A stretch of DNA of 64,000 nt from Nocardioides sp. CFH 31398 (GCF_022436705.1 NZ_JAKUHT010000021.1:54132-118131); one strand, 5' to 3'. Shown: positions 1-8,216, counted from the first letter of the stretch. A program made the numbers and translations. The notes: generated from the letters alone by a model not told the origin.

Positions 1-2
1 TC

Positions 3-293
3 CACCTCACGCCCGAGGCCGCCCTGGGCGGGCCGCTGAGCCGGGTCGCGGACGGCGACCTGATCACCTTCGACGCGGAGCGCGGCGTCCTCGACGTCGC
101 CGCCGCCGACGACCTGCAGCGGCGCGAGCCCACCGGCCGTGCCCCCGAGGGCGAGGAGTTCGCCGGCACCGGTCGCGAGCTGTTCGCCGCCTTCCGCGCC
201 ACCGTCGGCCCCGCCGACCGCGGCGCCAGCGTCTTCCCCGGCGCCGTCCCGACGTTCACCCCCGGCCAGGAGGTCTCCCTTGAGTCTGCGTGA
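3..293 (+). CDS. edd: 6-phosphogluconate dehydratase, C-terminal end (partial)
   Basis: This is the last 96 codons of a gene entering from the left edge. It would dehydrate 6-phosphogluconate to KDPG, the first committed step of the Entner-Doudoroff pathway. The visible end has the dehydratase-family C-terminal pattern HLTPEAALGGPLSRV followed by DGDLI, and then GTGRELFAAFR, which I associate with Edd rather than the related IlvD dihydroxy-acid dehydratase. The strongest support is context: the KDPG aldolase gene starts inside its last codons. The iron-sulfur ligands lie outside the window, so the enzyme cannot be checked fully. Confidence 0.82.
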   Translation, partial: HLTPEAALGGPLSRVADGDLITFDAERGVLDVAAADDLQRREPTGRAPEGEEFAGTGRELFAAFRATVGPADRGASVFPGAVPTFTPGQEVSLESA

Positions 294-927
294 GGACCTG
301 ATGGCGACCCGCGGGTCGCTCCTCGACGTCGTCCCCGTCATGCCGGTGGTCGTCGTCGACCGCGTGGCGGACGCCGTCCCGCTCGCCCGCGCGCTCGTCG
401 CCGGCGGGCTGCCCGCCATCGAGCTGACGCTGCGCACCCCCGCCGCGCTCGACGCGATCCGCGCGATCGTGGCCGAGGTCCCCGGCATCCTCGTCGGCGC
501 GGGCACGGTGACCACCCCCGCGCAGGCGGACGCCGCCGCACGGGCCGGGGCGCGGTTCCTCGTCTCCCCCGGCGCGACGCCGTCCCTGCTCTCGGCGCTG
601 ACCGGCACCGGGCTGCCCTTCCTGCCGGGCACCCAAACCGTGTCCGAGGTGCTCGCCGTCCTCGAGGCCGGCTACACCGAGATGAAGTTCTTCCCGGCCG
701 AGGCCGCCGGGGGCACCGCGTGGCTCGCCTCGGTGGCGGCGCCCGTGCCCGCAGCCCGGTTCTGCCCCACCGGCGGGATCACCCGCGGCAGCGCCCGCTC
801 TTACCTCGCGCTGCCCAACGTCGGCTGCGTCGGCGGGTCCTGGATCACCCCCAAGAAGCTCGTGGACGCCGGCGAGTGGGGGCAGGTCACCGCCCTGGCG
901 GCGGAGGCCGCCATGCTGAGGGGGTGA
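280..927 (+). CDS. eda: KDPG aldolase (2-dehydro-3-deoxy-phosphogluconate aldolase)
   Basis: The 215-residue class I aldolase cleaves KDPG to pyruvate and glyceraldehyde 3-phosphate. The Schiff-base lysine is in EMKFFPAE (about K136), and the catalytic glutamate is in AIELTLRTP (about E48). Length matches the family. I chose TTG at 280 because a perfect AGGAGG lies at 268-273, six bases upstream, and the homologous core begins soon after; ATG at 301 is the alternative. The start overlaps the end of edd, so the two are probably translationally coupled, and the next gene starts on this gene's stop codon. Confidence 0.93.
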   Translation: MSLREDLMATRGSLLDVVPVMPVVVVDRVADAVPLARALVAGGLPAIELTLRTPAALDAIRAIVAEVPGILVGAGTVTTPAQADAAARAGARFLVSPGATPSLLSALTGTGLPFLPGTQTVSEVLAVLEAGYTEMKFFPAEAAGGTAWLASVAAPVPAARFCPTGGITRGSARSYLALPNVGCVGGSWITPKKLVDAGEWGQVTALAAEAAMLRG

Positions 928-2816
928 CGACCGGACCCGGACCCGCCGCCGGACCTGCTGCCGGGCCCCAGCCCGAGACCGACGACTGGGGCCTCCAGCT
1001 CGAGTGGCTGGACGCCGACGACGAGCCGCAGCGCTTGACCGACGAGCGCGCGGCGCCGATCCGGGAGGCCGTGGGTCGCCCCCCGGCCGGTCTCGACGAC
1101 GTGGCGCCCCTCGTCGTCCGCCCCGGGGCCCGGCACCCGCTCGGTGAGGTCGACGTGCGGTGCGAGGACGGCACCACCCGGGCGCTCCCCGCCGACGTCG
1201 TGCCCGACGACTTCCCGCTCGGCTACCACCGCGTCGTCGGCGCCCGCGGCACCGCACCGGACCGCGAGCGGCGGCTGGTCGTGTCGCCCGGCCGCTGCTG
1301 GCTCCCGGCGCAGCGCAGCTGGGGCCTCGCCGTCCAGCTGTACGGCGCCCGCTCGCACGCCTCGGGCCAGCTGGGGGACCTCGCCGACCTCCGCACGCTG
1401 CGGGAGTGGGCGACGTCCCTGGGCGCCGGGTTCCTGCTGACCAACCCGCTGCACGCCGCGACGCCGGGCCTGCCGCAGGAGTCGAGCCCCTACCTGCCGG
1501 CGACCCGCCGGTTCCGCAGTCCCCTCTACCTCCGGGTCCGGGAGGTGCCGGGGCACGACCCCGCCCGTGACGGCGACGTCACCACCCCTGAGCCCGGCGC
1601 ACTCGTCGACCGGGACGCCGCCTGGACCGAGGGCCAGCGTGTCCTGCGCGCGGTCTTCACCCGGACCCGCGCCGCGGGCGACCCCGACTTCGCCGCCTGG
1701 CGCGACGGACGCGGCGCTGCGCTGGCGGAGTGGGCGACCTGGTGCGCGCTCGTCGAGGAGCACGGCCCCGACTGGCGCGAGTGGCCGGAGGCGCTGCGGC
1801 GTCCGGACTCCCCCGCGGTCGCGTCGTACGCCGCCGAGCACGCCGACGACGTCGCCTTCCACGCCTGGACCCAGTGGCTCGTCGCCGAGCAGCTCGCCGC
1901 GGCCACGGGGAGCACGACCGTCGTGCAGGACCTGCCCATCGGCGTGTCCGCCAGCGGCGCCGACGGCTGGGCGTGGCAGGACGTGCTCGCCCTCGGCGCC
2001 AGCGTCGGCGCCCCACCGGACGCGCTCAACGCGCTCGGCCAGGACTGGGGCTCCCCGCCGCTGGTCCCCTGGAAGCTGCGGCAGGCCGACTACGAGCCCT
2101 TCGTGCAGTCGCTGCGCGGCACCATCGAGGGCGCCGGCGGGCTGCGCATCGACCACGTGATGGGCCTGTTCCGGCTGTGGTGGGTGCCGCAGGGCCAGCA
2201 CCCCCGCGAGGGGGTGTACGTGCGCTACCCCTGGCAGGACATGCTCGACATCGTCGCGCTGGAGTCGCACCGCGCGAAGGCCGTCATCGTCGGCGAGGAC
2301 CTCGGCACCGTCGAGGACGGCGTCCGCGAGGCGCTGGCGGAGCGCGACATCCTGTCGTACAAGGTCCTCTACTTCGAGGACGACGACCCCGCGACCTGGC
2401 CCGAGCACGCCATGGCCACGGTGACCACCCACGACCTCGCAACCGTCACCGGCCTGTGGGGCGGCACGGACGCCGAGGACCAGGCCGCCGCCACCGGCGA
2501 GACCGTCGCCGAGGTGCGCTCCCAGCAGACCGAGCTGCTGGAGAGGCTCGGTCGCGACGGGCTGCCGTCGTCCGCGTCCACGGAGGAGGCCGTGGCGGCG
2601 GCGTACGAACAGCTCGGGCGCTCGCCGTCCCTGCTGGTCACCGTCGCCCTCGAGGACGCCGTCGGCGAGGAGCGCCGCCCGAACGTCCCCGGCACCGACC
2701 ACACGCAGCGCGACAACTGGCGCCTCCCGCTGCCCGTCGCCGTCGACGACCTCCCCGGCCACGCCGGCGCCGAGCGCCTCCTGCGGTCGGTCGACGCCGC
2801 CGTCCGCCACCCCTGA
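924..2816 (+). CDS. malQ: 4-alpha-glucanotransferase (amylomaltase)
   Basis: The 630-residue protein is a GH77 enzyme that transfers alpha-1,4-glucan segments between maltodextrins. The three expected active-site carboxylates are present: D410 in GLRIDHVMG (nucleophile), E458 in VGEDLGTV (acid/base) and D504 in TTHDLATV. An Ala/Gly/Pro-rich N-terminus precedes an extra N-terminal domain of the actinobacterial type. The GTG start overlaps the eda stop (GTGA), so it is the third cistron of edd-eda-malQ and should feed glucose into the same route. The stop codon is followed within a few bases by a 32-bp tandem-repeat array. Confidence 0.93.
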   Translation: MTTGPGPAAGPAAGPQPETDDWGLQLEWLDADDEPQRLTDERAAPIREAVGRPPAGLDDVAPLVVRPGARHPLGEVDVRCEDGTTRALPADVVPDDFPLGYHRVVGARGTAPDRERRLVVSPGRCWLPAQRSWGLAVQLYGARSHASGQLGDLADLRTLREWATSLGAGFLLTNPLHAATPGLPQESSPYLPATRRFRSPLYLRVREVPGHDPARDGDVTTPEPGALVDRDAAWTEGQRVLRAVFTRTRAAGDPDFAAWRDGRGAALAEWATWCALVEEHGPDWREWPEALRRPDSPAVASYAAEHADDVAFHAWTQWLVAEQLAAATGSTTVVQDLPIGVSASGADGWAWQDVLALGASVGAPPDALNALGQDWGSPPLVPWKLRQADYEPFVQSLRGTIEGAGGLRIDHVMGLFRLWWVPQGQHPREGVYVRYPWQDMLDIVALESHRAKAVIVGEDLGTVEDGVREALAERDILSYKVLYFEDDDPATWPEHAMATVTTHDLATVTGLWGGTDAEDQAAATGETVAEVRSQQTELLERLGRDGLPSSASTEEAVAAAYEQLGRSPSLLVTVALEDAVGEERRPNVPGTDHTQRDNWRLPLPVAVDDLPGHAGAERLLRSVDAAVRHP

Positions 2817-2819
2817 AGG

Positions 2820-2939
2820 GTCGAGTCGGCACATCTGCGCACCCCAGGAGGGTCGAGTCGGCACATCTGCGCACCCCAGGAGGGTCGAGTCGGCACGTCT
2901 GCGCAGCTGGACGACGTCGAGTCGGCCGCGGGCTCGACC
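2820..2939 (+). repeat. Tandem array A, 32-bp period, downstream of malQ
   Basis: Units start at 2820, 2852, 2884 and 2916, exactly 32 bases apart. The core reads GTCGAGTCGGCACATCTGCG in units 1 and 2, with a CACGT variant in unit 3. Unit 4 keeps only GTCGAGTCGGC before diverging. The array begins three bases after the malQ stop and reads in the malQ direction. Its inverted counterpart (4405-4556) lies on the far side of the MFS gene. The rest of the interval up to 3050 shows no gene. Confidence 0.95.
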
Positions 2940-3050
2940 AGGAGCAGGACGTCGAGCCCTGCCCCTCCGGTCCGGCTGACGCCCGCCCTTGACCCGCCAC
3001 GGGCGGGGCCTGATCCTGTGTGATCACTGTCACTCGGACCAGGACATTCC

Positions 3051-4391
3051 ATGAGCGCATCCCCCTCCCCCGCCGCGCCCGCCCCGACCACGATGCGCCG
3101 CGTCGCCGTGGCCTCGTGCGTGGGCACGACGATCGAGTTCTACGACTTCTTCATCTACGGCACCGCCGCCGCCCTGGTGTTCCCGCAGATCTTCTTCCCC
3201 GCGCTCGGCCCGGTCGCCGGGACTGCGGCCTCGTTCGCCACGTTTGCGGTGGCGTTCGTCGTCCGGCCGCTCGGCGCGATCGTGTTCGGCCACTACGGCG
3301 ACAAGCTGGGCCGCAAGGGCACCCTCGTCACCACCCTGCTGCTGATGGGCGTCGCCACCGTCGCGATCGGCCTGCTGCCGACCGGCGCGGTCATCGGTGC
3401 CGCCGCCCCGATCCTGCTCATCCTGCTGCGCGTCGCGCAGGGCCTCGCGGTCGGCGGCGAGTGGGCGGGCGCGAACCTGCTGACCGCGGAGTACGCGCCG
3501 CCCGGCAAGCGGGGCACGTACGCCGTGTTCCCCCAGCTCGGGCCGGCGCTGGCGTTCGCGCTGTCGTCCAGCACCTTCCTCGCCACCGACATCGTCTTCG
3601 GCTCGGACGCGTTCCTCACCTACGGCTGGCGCATCCCGTTCCTGCTGTCCGCGCTGCTGGTCGGCGTCGGCCTCTACATCCGGCTCTCGATCGACGAGAC
3701 ACCCGTCTTCAAGGCCGACCGCGACAAGCGCGCCGCGGCGAAGGCGCCCACCACGCCACCCGTGCTGGAGGTCTTCAGGGTCCAGCCCCGGGAGATCCTC
3801 CTTGGTGCCCTGGTGCAGGGCATCGGCTTCGGCTTCTTCTACATGGGGACGGCGTACCTCACGGCGTACGGCTCCGACCCCGCCGGCGCCGGCCTCGACC
3901 GACGCGTCGTGCTGTCGCTCGGCGTCCTCGCCGCCGCCGTCCTCGCCGTCACGACGATCGTCGGCGGCCGGATCTCGGACCGTCTCGGACGGCGTCCCGT
4001 CATCCTGGCCTCGGGCGTGATGGCCGTGGTGTGGTCCTTGGCACTGTTCCCCGTGCTCGACACCGGCTCAGCGGCCGCGTTCGGGATCGGCATCGCCGTC
4101 ACACTCGGCATCTTCGGGATCATGTACGGCCCGGTCGGCGCCTACCTGCCCGAGCTGTTCGCCACCCGCTTCCGCTACACCGGAGCCGGGATGGCCTACA
4201 ACCTCGCCGGCGTGCTCGGCGGCGCCGTCCCTCCCGTGCTGGCGCCGATCCTCACCGAGGCGTTCGGCAGCATCGGCATCGGCGTCCTGCTCGCCGTGCT
4301 GGCCGGGCTGAGCATCGCCGCGACGCTCATCCTGTTCGAGACCGCCGACCGGGACACCATGCACGACGTGGAGGAGCCACAGGCCGCCTGA
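3051..4391 (+). CDS. MFS transporter, metabolite:H+ symporter (MHS) type
   Basis: The 446-residue integral membrane protein has about 12 predicted helices. The start GTTIEFYDFFIYGTAAAL and the loop GHYGDKLGRKG, between helices 2 and 3, are typical of the MHS branch (ProP, ShiA, KgtP relatives), which imports organic acids, osmolytes or shikimate-like compounds with protons. VGGEWAGANLL is the conserved loop after helix 4. Sequence alone does not give the substrate. The gene lies between array A and the inverted array B, unlike the other arrays in this window, whose two halves are adjacent; it may be a later insertion. Confidence 0.88.
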   Translation: MSASPSPAAPAPTTMRRVAVASCVGTTIEFYDFFIYGTAAALVFPQIFFPALGPVAGTAASFATFAVAFVVRPLGAIVFGHYGDKLGRKGTLVTTLLLMGVATVAIGLLPTGAVIGAAAPILLILLRVAQGLAVGGEWAGANLLTAEYAPPGKRGTYAVFPQLGPALAFALSSSTFLATDIVFGSDAFLTYGWRIPFLLSALLVGVGLYIRLSIDETPVFKADRDKRAAAKAPTTPPVLEVFRVQPREILLGALVQGIGFGFFYMGTAYLTAYGSDPAGAGLDRRVVLSLGVLAAAVLAVTTIVGGRISDRLGRRPVILASGVMAVVWSLALFPVLDTGSAAAFGIGIAVTLGIFGIMYGPVGAYLPELFATRFRYTGAGMAYNLAGVLGGAVPPVLAPILTEAFGSIGIGVLLAVLAGLSIAATLILFETADRDTMHDVEEPQAA

Positions 4392-4404
4392 CGCCGGCGT
4401 CGCA

Positions 4405-4556
4405 TGCGCAGACGTGACGACTCGACGCGCCCACGCTGCGCAGATGTGCCGACTCGACGTCCCCAGGCTGCGCAGACGTGCCGACTCGACGCCCCCAGGC
4501 TGCGCAGATCTGCCGACTCGACGTCCCCAGGCTGCGCAGATGTGCCGACTCGGCCT
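4405..4556 (-). repeat. Tandem array B, 32-bp period, inverted relative to A
   Basis: Five units start at 4405, 4437, 4469, 4501 and 4533, each exactly 32 bases apart. On the plus strand the core is TGCGCAGAYGTGCCGACTCG, the reverse complement of the array A core. Read on the minus strand, the array begins directly at the stop codon of the sucrase-ferredoxin-like gene (4555-4557). The linker CCCCAGGC is also kept from unit to unit, which suggests recent local duplication. Confidence 0.95.
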
Positions 4557-5466
4557 ACTCCAGGCTCACGCCGCGCAGGACGCGGGCGCGGGAGGGGGCG
4601 GTGCCGCGGCAGGTCAGCTGCTCGGGGTCGCCCCAGGCGGTGGCCACGGTCGCGACGAGGGGGCCGTCGGGGCCCTCGAGGTGGACGGCGACGGTCTCGG
4701 GGTCGACGCGCTCCAGCGAGGTCATCCGCACGGCGTCACGGCGCGGGTCGCCGAGGCGCTCGTGGGCCAGGGCGAGCCCGACCTGGGCGGCGGGCGCGAG
4801 GCCGAGACGGCCGCGGAACCGGTCCACGACGACGCAGCCGGCGTCGGTGTCGGCCACGAGGCGGGCAGCGTCGTCGGGGGTCACGCGCCCGTACAGCTCG
4901 CCGGTGGGGACGACGAGCACGTTGGCGGCGAAGCGGTCCCCGCCGACGTGGGTGGTCTCCCAGACGTGGTCGGGACGCAGCTCGGCGAGCGCCCGCAGCA
5001 CCGGCCGGCCGCGGACGGCGCAGCAGAGGTCGTGGGAGCCGTGCGTGCAGACGAGGTACGTCGGGTCGGTCTCGGCGACCGCCTCCGGTGGGCGCAGCAC
5101 CGGGTCGGCCTCGAGGGCCTCGGCGAGCGCGGCGAGCGAGGCGGCTCGCCAGCGCCAGGTCGTGCCGGCCGCGACGTCGACGAGCATCACCTCGTGGCCC
5201 GGCTCGACCGGCCCGCGCTGCGCGTGCCGGCCCGGACGGCGCACGGCCTGCATCCGGGCCCCGCCGGCCGCGGCGGCCTGGTCGATCCGGTCGGCGAGCA
5301 CCGGGTCGGCGCGGCTCTCCACCAGGCCCCGCGGGCCCCACGGCCCCGCCTGCTCGACCAGCAGCAGCCGGCCGATCGTCAGCGCGGTACCGGGCATGGG
5401 GTCGCCCCGCTCGGCCGCGGCCGGCGCGCACGAGGCGGCCGACTCCCGGGGGACCGGACGGCTCAC
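4555..5466 (-). CDS. Sucrase/ferredoxin-like protein (thioredoxin-fold [2Fe-2S] type)
   Basis: The 303-residue protein resembles the Suc_Fer-like family, whose C-terminal half has a thioredoxin-like ferredoxin fold. The expected cysteine cluster is visible as CTHGSHDLCC, followed by HVGGDRFAAN, a conserved family segment near the cluster. The N-terminus has RLLLVEQAGPWG, also typical. The GTG start overlaps the stop of the JmjC gene by 4 nt (GTGA), so they are coupled. No reaction is established for the family. In this operon it might deliver electrons or redox-maintain the upstream iron oxygenase, which is inference. Confidence 0.85.
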   Translation of the reverse strand: MSRPVPRESAASCAPAAAERGDPMPGTALTIGRLLLVEQAGPWGPRGLVESRADPVLADRIDQAAAAGGARMQAVRRPGRHAQRGPVEPGHEVMLVDVAAGTTWRWRAASLAALAEALEADPVLRPPEAVAETDPTYLVCTHGSHDLCCAVRGRPVLRALAELRPDHVWETTHVGGDRFAANVLVVPTGELYGRVTPDDAARLVADTDAGCVVVDRFRGRLGLAPAAQVGLALAHERLGDPRRDAVRMTSLERVDPETVAVHLEGPDGPLVATVATAWGDPEQLTCRGTAPSRARVLRGVSLE

Positions 5467-6707
5467 GCCGGGACCACCACGCCCTCCAGCAGGAGACGAC
5501 GGACCAGGACGGCGGCGTCGTCCGCCTCGAGACCGTGCTCGCGCCCGAGGTCGGCGACGGTCACCGGGTCACCGGTGACGACGCGGGCGGCCGCGTCGGC
5601 GAGGCGCTCCGGCAGGTTCAACGACTTGTCGGGCAGGCGCAGGCGCACGGTGCCGTCCCGGTCGCCGGGCCCGCCGAGGGTGCAGCGCAGGCCCGGACGC
5701 AGGACCACGACGTCGTCCGCGGAGACGCGCTCGGCGGCCGCGAGCTGCGCCAGCGGCCCGAGCGGCGCGGGGCGGGTGCCGGCCGAGAGGTGGCGACCGA
5801 CCGCGGCCGCGATCGTGGCGACCACGTCCGCGTCGTCGAGGCGGTCCACCGCCGCGTGGAGCGCGTCACGGGTGGCCTTGAGGTCCCCGACGAGGACGTC
5901 GGGGTCGCCCAGGTCGACCCCCATCGGCAGCGAGCGGCGCAGCTCGACGTCGTCGGAGACCAGGTCGAGGACCCGGGACGCGAGGAACGCACGCGTCACC
6001 GGCTGGACGCCGATGGTCAGGTGGCCCGACAGCTCCCCCAGCGCCGAGGCGGAGTGCAGGTAGCCGCGGGGCAGGTACAGCACGTCGCCGGGCTCCAGGA
6101 CCGTCTCGATCAGCGGCTCCTCGGCGGCGCGGGCGGCGACGGCGGCGCGGTGGTCCTGCCACGGCTGGTCGCGCAGCGGCGCGTCGACGACCGGGGCGTG
6201 GATCCGCCACCGCTTGCGCCCGGTGAACTGGAGCACGAAGACGTCGTGGACGTCGTAGTGCGGGTCGAAGCCGGTGTTCTGCGCCGGGGTCAGGTAGGCG
6301 TTGACCTGCACCGGGTGGCCGAGCTGACGCGCCAGCGCGCCGGCGAGGTCGACCACCGGCGGCCAGGTGCGGTGCAGGCCCTGGAGCACCAGGGTGCTCC
6401 CGGCCGCGAGCTCCGCGAGCAGCTTGTCGTCGGCGACCTGGTCGGCGATCTCGGCCCCCGCCCCGCCGGAACGGGTGTACGACGACGGCGGGCGGACCGA
6501 TCCGTCGCGGGCCATCCTGAGGAACGGCGTCCGCAGACCACGCTGGGAGACCAGCTCGTCGACGGCGTCGGGGCTCAACATGTCGGCGAAGCCGCCACCG
6601 GGCAGGTCGGCCGCGCGCCGCAGGAGGGGCGCGGTGGCCCAGTGCTGCGTCGCGAAGTCCTCCGCGGTCATGCCCGTCAGGCGACCCAGCGGGTCCGTCT
6701 CGTTCAC
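5463..6707 (-). CDS. JmjC/cupin_4-type Fe(II)/2-oxoglutarate oxygenase (RoxA-like)
   Basis: The 414-residue protein has a JmjC-like double-stranded beta-helix of the ribosomal-oxygenase class (E. coli RoxA/YcfD relatives), which hydroxylates protein side chains. The iron ligands fit H150 and D152 in DPHYDVHDVF and H218 in GYLHSA; FVLQFTGRKRWRIH follows the first pair as in RoxA. The C-terminal ~150 residues would form the winged-helix-like region. The GTG start at 6707 is preceded by GAGGAG. The gene lies just downstream of a 23-residue-repeat peptide gene, which may encode its substrate. I cannot exclude a ribosomal protein substrate. Confidence 0.87.
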   Translation of the reverse strand: MNETDPLGRLTGMTAEDFATQHWATAPLLRRAADLPGGGFADMLSPDAVDELVSQRGLRTPFLRMARDGSVRPPSSYTRSGGAGAEIADQVADDKLLAELAAGSTLVLQGLHRTWPPVVDLAGALARQLGHPVQVNAYLTPAQNTGFDPHYDVHDVFVLQFTGRKRWRIHAPVVDAPLRDQPWQDHRAAVAARAAEEPLIETVLEPGDVLYLPRGYLHSASALGELSGHLTIGVQPVTRAFLASRVLDLVSDDVELRRSLPMGVDLGDPDVLVGDLKATRDALHAAVDRLDDADVVATIAAAVGRHLSAGTRPAPLGPLAQLAAAERVSADDVVVLRPGLRCTLGGPGDRDGTVRLRLPDKSLNLPERLADAAARVVTGDPVTVADLGREHGLEADDAAVLVRRLLLEGVVVPA

Positions 6708-6737
6708 TGCTCTCCTCGTCGTGGGGCGGCCGGACGA

Positions 6738-6777
6738 CGCGTGGCCCGGGTCGTCCTGCGACGTCCCGGGCCACGCG
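6738..6777 (-). terminator. 13-bp hairpin between peptide gene and JmjC gene
   Basis: A perfect inverted repeat of 13 bp (CGCGTGGCCCGGG and its complement) encloses a 14-base loop. It lies 10 bases after the peptide stop and about 30 bases before the JmjC start. There is no T-tract. It could be a partial terminator or a 3' stabiliser that makes the peptide more abundant than the enzymes. Confidence 0.6.
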
Positions 6778-6787
6778 CGGTCATGAC

Positions 6788-7039
6788 TCAGGCGCCGCCG
6801 TCGGCTCCGCCGTCCTGCACGCCCGGGGTGCCCGAGGCGCCGCCGTCGGCCGGACCCTCGGCGCCACCGTCGGCGCCGCCGTCCTGCACGCCCGGGGTGC
6901 CCGAGGCGCCGCCGTCAGCGGGGCCCTCGGCGCCACCGTCGGCGCCGCCGTCCTGCACGCCCGGGGTGCCCGAGGCGCCGCCGTCGGCCGGACCCTCGGT
7001 CCCGCTGTCGTCGGAAGTGGTGATGTCGTCGTCCTGCAC
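6788..7039 (-). CDS. Small acidic Gly/Asp/Ala repeat protein, putative modified peptide
   Basis: The 83-residue protein has a 14-residue leader-like start (MQDDDITTSDDSGT) followed by exactly three copies of a 23-residue unit, EGPADGGASGTPGVQDGGADGGA up to one or two neutral differences at DNA level. It has no Lys, Arg, Cys or aromatic residues. The GTG start is well supported: a perfect AGGAGG lies at 7047-7052, seven bases upstream. It is the first gene of an apparent operon with a JmjC oxygenase and a ferredoxin-like protein. I recognise no characterised family. The likely role is a substrate or secreted/surface peptide modified by its neighbours, which is inference. Confidence 0.8.
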   Translation of the reverse strand: MQDDDITTSDDSGTEGPADGGASGTPGVQDGGADGGAEGPADGGASGTPGVQDGGADGGAEGPADGGASGTPGVQDGGADGGA

Positions 7040-7064
7040 GGTGCGACCTCCTGGTCATCGGTTC

Positions 7065-7076
7065 GACGGCGCCGTC
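7065..7076. promoter_or_regulatory. 12-bp perfect palindrome upstream of the repeat peptide
   Basis: GACGGCGCCGTC is self-complementary and lies 26 bases upstream of the peptide start; a nearby GGCGCC repeat (7078-7083) allows an alternative hairpin. The 130-base gap separates the peptide from a divergent methyltransferase. It may be an operator or a leader hairpin; GC-rich palindromes also arise by chance here. Confidence 0.3.
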
Positions 7077-7169
7077 CGGCGCCGCCCTTGCGGTACCCGC
7101 TGATCGGCACCATAGGCCTGACCGGAATCCGGTGGACCCGACCTCCGCGGACCGGGCACGCTGCGTTTC

Positions 7170-7991
7170 GTGGACGACCCGGCACCTCCCAACCTGGCGC
7201 TGTGGGACGAGCGCGCACCCGCACACGCCGCCTCCCCCGACTACGGCGTCCGACGCTTCGCGGACGACCCCTCGTTCCTCTCCGACGTCGTCCGGTTCGA
7301 CCGGGAGCGCCTCGGTGACCTCACAGGGCTCGACGTCGTCCACCTGCAGTGCCACATCGGCACGGACACCGTGTCGCTCTCCCGGCTCGGCGGGCGCGTC
7401 ACGGGCCTGGACTTCTCGCCCGCCTCGATCGAGCAGGCGCGGCGGGTGGCCGAGGGTGCCGGGGCCGACGTCCGCTTCGTCGTCAGCGACGTCCACGACG
7501 CCGTCGAGGCCCTCGGCGCGACCTACGACCTCGTCTACACCGGCATCGGGGCCCTGTGCTGGGTGCCGCGCATCGACCGGTGGGCGGAGGTCGTCGCGTC
7601 CCTGCTGCGGCCCGGTGGCCGGCTGCACCTGCGCGAGGGCCACCCCGTGCTGTGGGCGATGGACCAGGACCGCACCGACGGCCGGCTCGAGCTCGTCGTC
7701 CCGTACTTCGAGCACGACGAGCCGACGGTGTGGGACGAGCCCGGCACGTACGTCGACTCCGACGTGGAGTTCGTCCACACCCGCTCGGAGGAGTGGAACC
7801 ACGGGCTCGGGGAGATCGTCACCGCGCTGCTCGACGTGGGACTCGAGATCACCGGCCTGGTCGAGCACCGCAGCGTGCCGTGGAAGGCGCTGCCGTCGAT
7901 GGTCGACCTCGGCGACGGCGAGTTCGCCCTGCCCGGCGACGACCTGCGCGCGCCCATGACCTACACCCTCACCGCCCGCCGCCCCGGCTGA
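7170..7991 (+). CDS. Class I SAM-dependent methyltransferase
   Basis: The 273-residue protein has a Rossmann methyltransferase core. The SAM-binding motif I is unusual but recognisable as VVHLQCHIGTDTVSLSRLGG, followed by the acidic end of strand 2 in GLDFSPASIEQAR. LLRPGGRLHLREGHP corresponds to the post-motif III region. The substrate is unknown. GTG at 7170 is the start that keeps LALWDERAPAHA, a common opening of this subgroup. It is divergent from the repeat-peptide operon, sharing a 130-base gap, so a link to that operon is possible but not shown. Confidence 0.85.
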   Translation: MDDPAPPNLALWDERAPAHAASPDYGVRRFADDPSFLSDVVRFDRERLGDLTGLDVVHLQCHIGTDTVSLSRLGGRVTGLDFSPASIEQARRVAEGAGADVRFVVSDVHDAVEALGATYDLVYTGIGALCWVPRIDRWAEVVASLLRPGGRLHLREGHPVLWAMDQDRTDGRLELVVPYFEHDEPTVWDEPGTYVDSDVEFVHTRSEEWNHGLGEIVTALLDVGLEITGLVEHRSVPWKALPSMVDLGDGEFALPGDDLRAPMTYTLTARRPG

Positions 7992-8067
7992 GCGCCCGGT
8001 CGGCGACCGCCCCGGCGGACCACCGCGACCGCGCTGCAACGCCTGCAGGCCGGCCGTGCGGTCGTAC

Positions 8068-8092
8068 CGAGGTCCACGCGAGGGGGACCTCG
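8068..8092 (+). terminator. Hairpin in the 7992-8216 gap
   Basis: CGAGGTCC and GGACCTCG form an 8-bp stem around a 9-base loop, about 75 bases after the methyltransferase stop. It is the only structure I see in this 225-base intergenic region. No T-tract follows, so terminator function is uncertain. Confidence 0.35.
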
Positions 8093-8216
8093 CCGTCGGT
8101 GCCGGGCCCGTCGATCAGGGCCACGTGACGCCGGGTCGTGCCCGCCGCCGAGCCTGGCCAACCGTCGGTGGGCGGTGCCACGCTGGGCGCCCGCCCACCC
8201 GAGGAGGCGAGCACGC

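Noticed and set aside
256..1257. Long open frame antisense to eda and malQ
   Set aside because: It is extremely Arg/Gly-rich with no domain, a typical shadow of high-GC coding on the other strand. Many other long antisense frames were set aside for the same reason.
3051..4391. MFS gene and flanking arrays as a transposon
   Set aside because: There is no transposase or target-site duplication. The flanking arrays are the same type found after other stop codons, so I report it only as a possible insertion.
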